Below are positions 60,585-64,000 of a stretch of 64,000 bases of DNA, in pieces. The notes under the pieces were generated by a model. That model did not search any database and had not been told where the DNA came from. It worked only from the letters and a program-made list of their open reading frames with translations. The first letter of the stretch is position 1. Each line of letters opens with the position of its first letter. Location of the stretch: assembly GCA_022769625.1 (NCBI GenBank), contig JALEJP010000019.1, forward strand, positions 114,980 through 178,979, written 5' to 3'. Origin of the DNA: Lachnospiraceae bacterium. GTDB taxonomy: Bacteria > Bacillota > Clostridia > Lachnospirales > Lachnospiraceae. A program made the position numbers and the translations under genes.

Positions 60585-60627
60585 GGAGGCGTAACAGATT
60601 CCTGATATCTGCTTTGCCTCCTTTTTT
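60585..60627 (+). terminator. Terminator-like hairpin after the BASS remnant
   Basis: GGAGGC/GCCTCC with an inner CAGAT/ATCTG, followed by T6 on the plus strand, where it would have served the now-truncated BASS gene. It overlaps the stop region of the converging EamA gene. Confidence 0.75.
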
Positions 60628-61492
60628 AGATAACAGCCAACAATACGGTACCTGCCGTCACAAAAAGTAACCCCAGTGCAGCCTTCTTCGTCAGTTTTTC
60701 GTGGAAAACAATCCAGGAAAAAGCAATGGTCACCAGTATACTCAGTTTGTCAATGGGAACTACCACACTGGCAGGTCCTTCCTGCAGCGCACGGTAGTAA
60801 CACATCCAGGATGCACCGGTAGCCAAACCGGACAATACGATAAACCGAAGCTCTCTCTTCTCAATTTTTTTTATTTCGTACTGCTTGTTTTTGACAAACA
60901 CCATCACCCATGCCATGGCCAGAACCACCGTCGTCCGAATAGCTGTTCCAAGATTGGAATCTACGCCCGTAATGCCGATTTTCCCAAGAATTGCAGTCAG
61001 ACTGGCAAATACTGCAGATAAAACTGCATATACAAACCATCCTTTTCCCTGCAGTTTTTTCTCTGCTTCCGGCTCCTTTCTGGTAATCATAAGCAGCGTC
61101 CCGACAGCAATCAGCAAAACGGCAGCCGCTTTTCCCCACGTAAGTCCTTCGCCCAGAAAAATAAGAGCAAGCAGGATGGTAAGTACGGTACTGGACTTAT
61201 CAATCGGTACAACCTTGTTAATATCACCTTTTTGCAATGCGTGAAAATAACAGATCCAGGAAGCACCCGTAGCCAGACCGGACAAAATCAGAAACAGCAA
61301 CGTTTTCCCACTGATCTGCGTGATTCCCGTCCCGGTTCCGGTCACAAATACCATGAGCCAGGAAAACAGTAACACAACAATCGTTCGAATCGCCGTTGCC
61401 ACATCCGAATCTGTTTTTCGGATTCCACACTTTGCAAGTATCGTTGTGATTCCCGCAAAAAAAGAGGAACCTATCGCAAATAATATCCACAT
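60626..61492 (-). CDS. EamA/DMT-family transporter with two near-identical halves
   Basis: 288 aa, ten helices. The two EamA repeats are strikingly alike: FVILS/FLILSGLATGASW-CY occurs in both halves, as do ILGKIGI/ILAKCGI with IRTTVVL/IRTIVVL, and VVPIDK. This indicates a relatively undiverged internal duplication. Substrate unknown. Confidence 0.9.
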   Translation of the reverse strand: MWILFAIGSSFFAGITTILAKCGIRKTDSDVATAIRTIVVLLFSWLMVFVTGTGTGITQISGKTLLFLILSGLATGASWICYFHALQKGDINKVVPIDKSSTVLTILLALIFLGEGLTWGKAAAVLLIAVGTLLMITRKEPEAEKKLQGKGWFVYAVLSAVFASLTAILGKIGITGVDSNLGTAIRTTVVLAMAWVMVFVKNKQYEIKKIEKRELRFIVLSGLATGASWMCYYRALQEGPASVVVPIDKLSILVTIAFSWIVFHEKLTKKAALGLLFVTAGTVLLAVI

Positions 61493-61571
61493 TTTTCTCT
61501 CCTTGCTGACTTTAGCATGAAATCAAAATTTTCAAAATGAAACTTCCGTTCATCCATACTCTGATCTCTCT

Positions 61572-63749
61572 TTATTTCATCATCCCCATGATCCATGCTG
61601 CCAGATTATGCTGCGAAAATACTGCAACCGCAACCAGAGACACTGTGGACATAATCTTGATAAAAATATCCAGGCAAGGACCAACCGTGTCCTTTAACGG
61701 ATCACCAACTGTGTCGCCCACAACTGCCGCATCATGCGCCGGGCTTCCTTTACCGGAACCGGCAATCTTTCCGGATTCAATATACTTCTTTCCATTATCC
61801 CATGCACCACCGGCATTTCCGGCATATATTGCAATCATAATGGAGCATATCGTAGAACCGATCAGAATACCTCCTACAAATTCCGGGCCGAGGATGAAAC
61901 CACAGGCCACAGGAACCACAATAGCCAGAAGAGACGGAATTTTCATTTCCCCGATCGCACCTTTGGATGAAATCTCAATACAGGTCTTATAATCCGGTTT
62001 CGCCTTTCCTTCCAGGATTCCTGGAATCTCACGGAACTGCCGACGCACCTCATCCACCATTTTACGGGCCGCTTTGGCTACCGCCTCAATCAGAATACCG
62101 GAAAACAGAAATGGAAGCGCACCTCCCATAATGGCTCCGGCCAGTGTCATCGGCTCAACAATATTTAAAATAAGTGCCGTATTAAAATCGTTATAGGAAT
62201 ACAGATAGGAAATCATCAGGGCCAGCGCTGCCAGGGCACCGGAGCCAATGGCAAATCCTTTTCCGATTGCCGCTGTTGTATTTCCAACGGAATCCAGCGT
62301 ATCGGTAATCTCACGTACCTTCGGATCCAGTCCTGACATTTCTGCAATACCGCCTGCATTATCCGATATGGGGCCATAAGTATCCACAGACACGGTCGCC
62401 GTCACAAATGAAAGCATTCCCATGGCTGCCATGGCCACTCCATACATACCGGAAATCTGATAGGAAACGATAATACCGGTACCCAAAATGATACAAGGTG
62501 CCATACAGGATTTCATGCCAAGTGCCATTCCCTGCGTAATGGTAAGAGCAGCGCCCTCCAGCGATGCCCCCGCCAGATTCTGTGTCGGTTTATATTCCGC
62601 AGAAGTATAATACTCTGCAATCATTCCGATCACGACACCTGCCACCACACCTATGGCTGCCGCAATCCATGTGGAAAGCCAGCCACATCGGAATCCAAGG
62701 ATTGTCCTCAGTGATGCACTGTCATAAGTATGAAACAGGCACCAGGAAGTAACAAGCCCAAGCAGAATCGTCGTTCCGGACGAAAGATAGGTTGCTTTAT
62801 TCAAATCCTTATGCGGATCATCTGACATGTGTTTTTTGAAAAGCAGACCTGCGATTCCAATGCAGGAAGCAATCAGACCAATGGATACAAACACCAGAGG
62901 AAATAAGATCAATGTCTTTAACAGCTCACTGCTCATACCGGTTCCTTCTGCAATTGATTTGGAAAACATATGGTATGCCAGAATAATACCGGAGGCAATC
63001 GCCCCGACAAAACTCTCCAGCAAATCCGATCCAAGTCCAGCAACATCCCCCACATTATCTCCCACATTATCTGCAATCGTAGCAGGATTTCTCGGATCAT
63101 CCTCCGGAATATGGGCTTCCGTCTTTCCAACCAGATCGGCTCCCATATCAGCCGCTTTTGTATAGATACCTCCGCCCACACGATTAAACATGGCAACCAT
63201 AGAACATCCCAGTGCATAACCGGAAAGTGTCATGGTAAACGGGCAGAAACTTAAACCCAGCATATTGGTATAAGAAGCATCTGTAATGTCCAGCTGACCC
63301 ATACCGATTCCAAAAATCATATACACAAGAAACAAGCCCAGAAGCGCAAATCCACCCACACAAAGTCCCATAACGGATCCTCCGCGAAACGCCACCTTGA
63401 CCGTCTCTCCAATATCTTCTGTCTCTCTCGCCCGATTCGCAACCCGGACATTTGCATAAGTGGCGATCTTCATCCCGATAAAGCCTGCACATCCGGACAT
63501 CACAGACCCGATAATCAGTGCCACGGCTGCATGCCAGGTAGTGACAACTGCTAAAATCACAGCCACGATGGCAACCACTATGTACTGAATCCGGTACTCA
63601 TAATGGATGAATGCATTTGCTCCGATCCGGATCGACTCCGCAATCTCCTGCATCTCCTTTGTTCCTTCCGGCATCTTCTTCACCGTCAGAAAATTAAATG
63701 CGGCAAAACTAAGGGCCAGTACGGCAGCAATAACAACGAAATAAATCAT
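61572..63749 (-). CDS. hppA: Membrane-bound ion-translocating pyrophosphatase
   Basis: 725 aa from MIYFVVIAAVLALSFAAF; GAGGTG upstream of the ATG at 63749. About 16 helices. PPi/Mg sites: DMGADLVGKTEAHIPEDDPR followed by DNVGDNVGDVAG, and SDNAGGIAEM. The sequence GNTTAAIGKG carries Ala where K+-independent enzymes have Lys, so it should be K+-dependent, a group that includes the Na+-pumping forms. It hydrolyses cytoplasmic PPi and pumps Na+ and/or H+ outward, feeding the Na+-coupled carriers nearby. Confidence 0.96.
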   Translation of the reverse strand: MIYFVVIAAVLALSFAAFNFLTVKKMPEGTKEMQEIAESIRIGANAFIHYEYRIQYIVVAIVAVILAVVTTWHAAVALIIGSVMSGCAGFIGMKIATYANVRVANRARETEDIGETVKVAFRGGSVMGLCVGGFALLGLFLVYMIFGIGMGQLDITDASYTNMLGLSFCPFTMTLSGYALGCSMVAMFNRVGGGIYTKAADMGADLVGKTEAHIPEDDPRNPATIADNVGDNVGDVAGLGSDLLESFVGAIASGIILAYHMFSKSIAEGTGMSSELLKTLILFPLVFVSIGLIASCIGIAGLLFKKHMSDDPHKDLNKATYLSSGTTILLGLVTSWCLFHTYDSASLRTILGFRCGWLSTWIAAAIGVVAGVVIGMIAEYYTSAEYKPTQNLAGASLEGAALTITQGMALGMKSCMAPCIILGTGIIVSYQISGMYGVAMAAMGMLSFVTATVSVDTYGPISDNAGGIAEMSGLDPKVREITDTLDSVGNTTAAIGKGFAIGSGALAALALMISYLYSYNDFNTALILNIVEPMTLAGAIMGGALPFLFSGILIEAVAKAARKMVDEVRRQFREIPGILEGKAKPDYKTCIEISSKGAIGEMKIPSLLAIVVPVACGFILGPEFVGGILIGSTICSIMIAIYAGNAGGAWDNGKKYIESGKIAGSGKGSPAHDAAVVGDTVGDPLKDTVGPCLDIFIKIMSTVSLVAVAVFSQHNLAAWIMGMMK

Positions 63750-63818
63750 AATTCTCTCACCTCTGTCATTCTTCTTTTTTGTCATTTGTTTTGTTATATT
63801 TGCCAAAATTACAAGCCC

Positions 63819-63847
63819 ATTATACATCTTTCATTGTCAGATATCAA
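63819..63847 (-). promoter_or_regulatory. SigA promoter of hppA
   Basis: Minus-strand TTGATA (63842-63847), 17-nt spacer, TATAAT (63819-63824), 70 nt before the ATG. Confidence 0.8.
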
Positions 63848-64000
63848 CACTTTTCTCATCTGATTTGTCGTCATATATACCTATTTCCGTGCAGAACTGT
63901 GAATCTCTAAGCAGTAATTTCTATCTGATTTCCTTCGATTCCCGGTGAGCTGATCAACTGCCTCTACATGAAAATAACGGAGCAGTGGTTTTTCCGAAAT

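Noticed and set aside
63891-64000. Minus-strand frame open to the right window edge (about 36 codons)
   Set aside because: An open stretch this short is expected by chance fairly often and I recognise no motif; it could be the end of a gene outside the window. Apart from the hppA promoter I see nothing else in 63848-64000.
1-64000. CRISPR arrays, prophage, insertion sequences, rRNA
   Set aside because: No regularly spaced direct repeats, integrase, transposase, phage structural gene or rRNA sequence was found on reading both strands.

Overview
The window is typical low-to-mid GC, spore-forming Clostridia DNA, most likely Lachnospiraceae (Blautia/Ruminococcus-like; genus is a guess). The basis is the spoIIA-sigF-spoVA cluster, sigG and ylmC, AsnA, a class III fructose-bisphosphatase, a membrane pyrophosphatase, and a three-gene unit whose two larger products resemble uncharacterised families I associate with Lachnospiraceae. 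No prophage, insertion sequence or CRISPR array was seen. Most genes are on the minus strand.

Layout. 1-1.9 kb: 5' end of polA, a ZAS-type membrane protein, a perfect 20-bp hairpin repeat and tRNA-Leu(CAA). 1.9-3.3 kb: a NiCo (czcD) riboswitch controlling a cation-efflux gene. 3.3-6.6 kb: spoIIAA-spoIIAB-sigF-small membrane ORF-spoVAA-spoVAB-spoVAC, with spoVAD/spoVAE missing. 6.6-9.9 kb: a zinc-ribbon/TPR membrane protein, a 48-aa protein and folC. 10-12.4 kb: polar amino-acid ABC transporter 1. 12.4-19.1 kb: a PflX-like radical SAM protein, asnA, uraA and carB. 19.2-21.9 kb: ABC transporter 2. 21.9-27.6 kb: the Hsp70-like three-gene operon. 27.6-31 kb: nrdR, ylmC-like, an SH3/3D wall protein and sigG. 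31-34.7 kb: T-box-controlled thrS, then sstT. 34.8-38.2 kb: two secreted proteins, one a GH20 hexosaminidase, with copies of a second repeat on either side of the GH20 gene. 38.2-41.7 kb: a TrkH potassium transporter with a KdpDE-like two-component system. 41.8-44.5 kb: two DegV proteins and a cytidylate-kinase-like protein. 44.5-47 kb: ABC transporter 3. 47.1-51.8 kb: an EamA exporter, a DtxR/MntR-type regulator, a PAP2 phosphatase, and an ArsR/HMA/P-type ATPase metal-efflux operon. 51.8-57.6 kb: fbp, an alanine/glycine:Na+ symporter behind a structured leader with terminator, a YwaF-like protein and a Ca2+/Na+ exchanger. 57.9-64 kb: NhaC antiporter plus C39-like protein, a bile-acid-symporter remnant, an EamA transporter and hppA.

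Themes. Ion and amino-acid transport dominates: three GlnHPQ-type ABC systems, SstT, AGCS, NhaC, CaCA, TrkH, CDF, a PIB-ATPase and a Na+/H+-pumping pyrophosphatase. Many of these have a readable control element: NiCo riboswitch, T-box, CadC/CzrA-type operator, direct repeats upstream of trkH, a palindromic operator on SBP2, and an orphan leader on the AGCS gene.

The best candidate for an undescribed system is the 21.9-27.5 kb operon. It encodes an Hsp70-like protein with a degenerate ATPase phosphate-2 motif and a recognisable substrate-binding beta domain but no lid, a 1186-aa beta/helical-repeat partner, and a TPR-like third protein.
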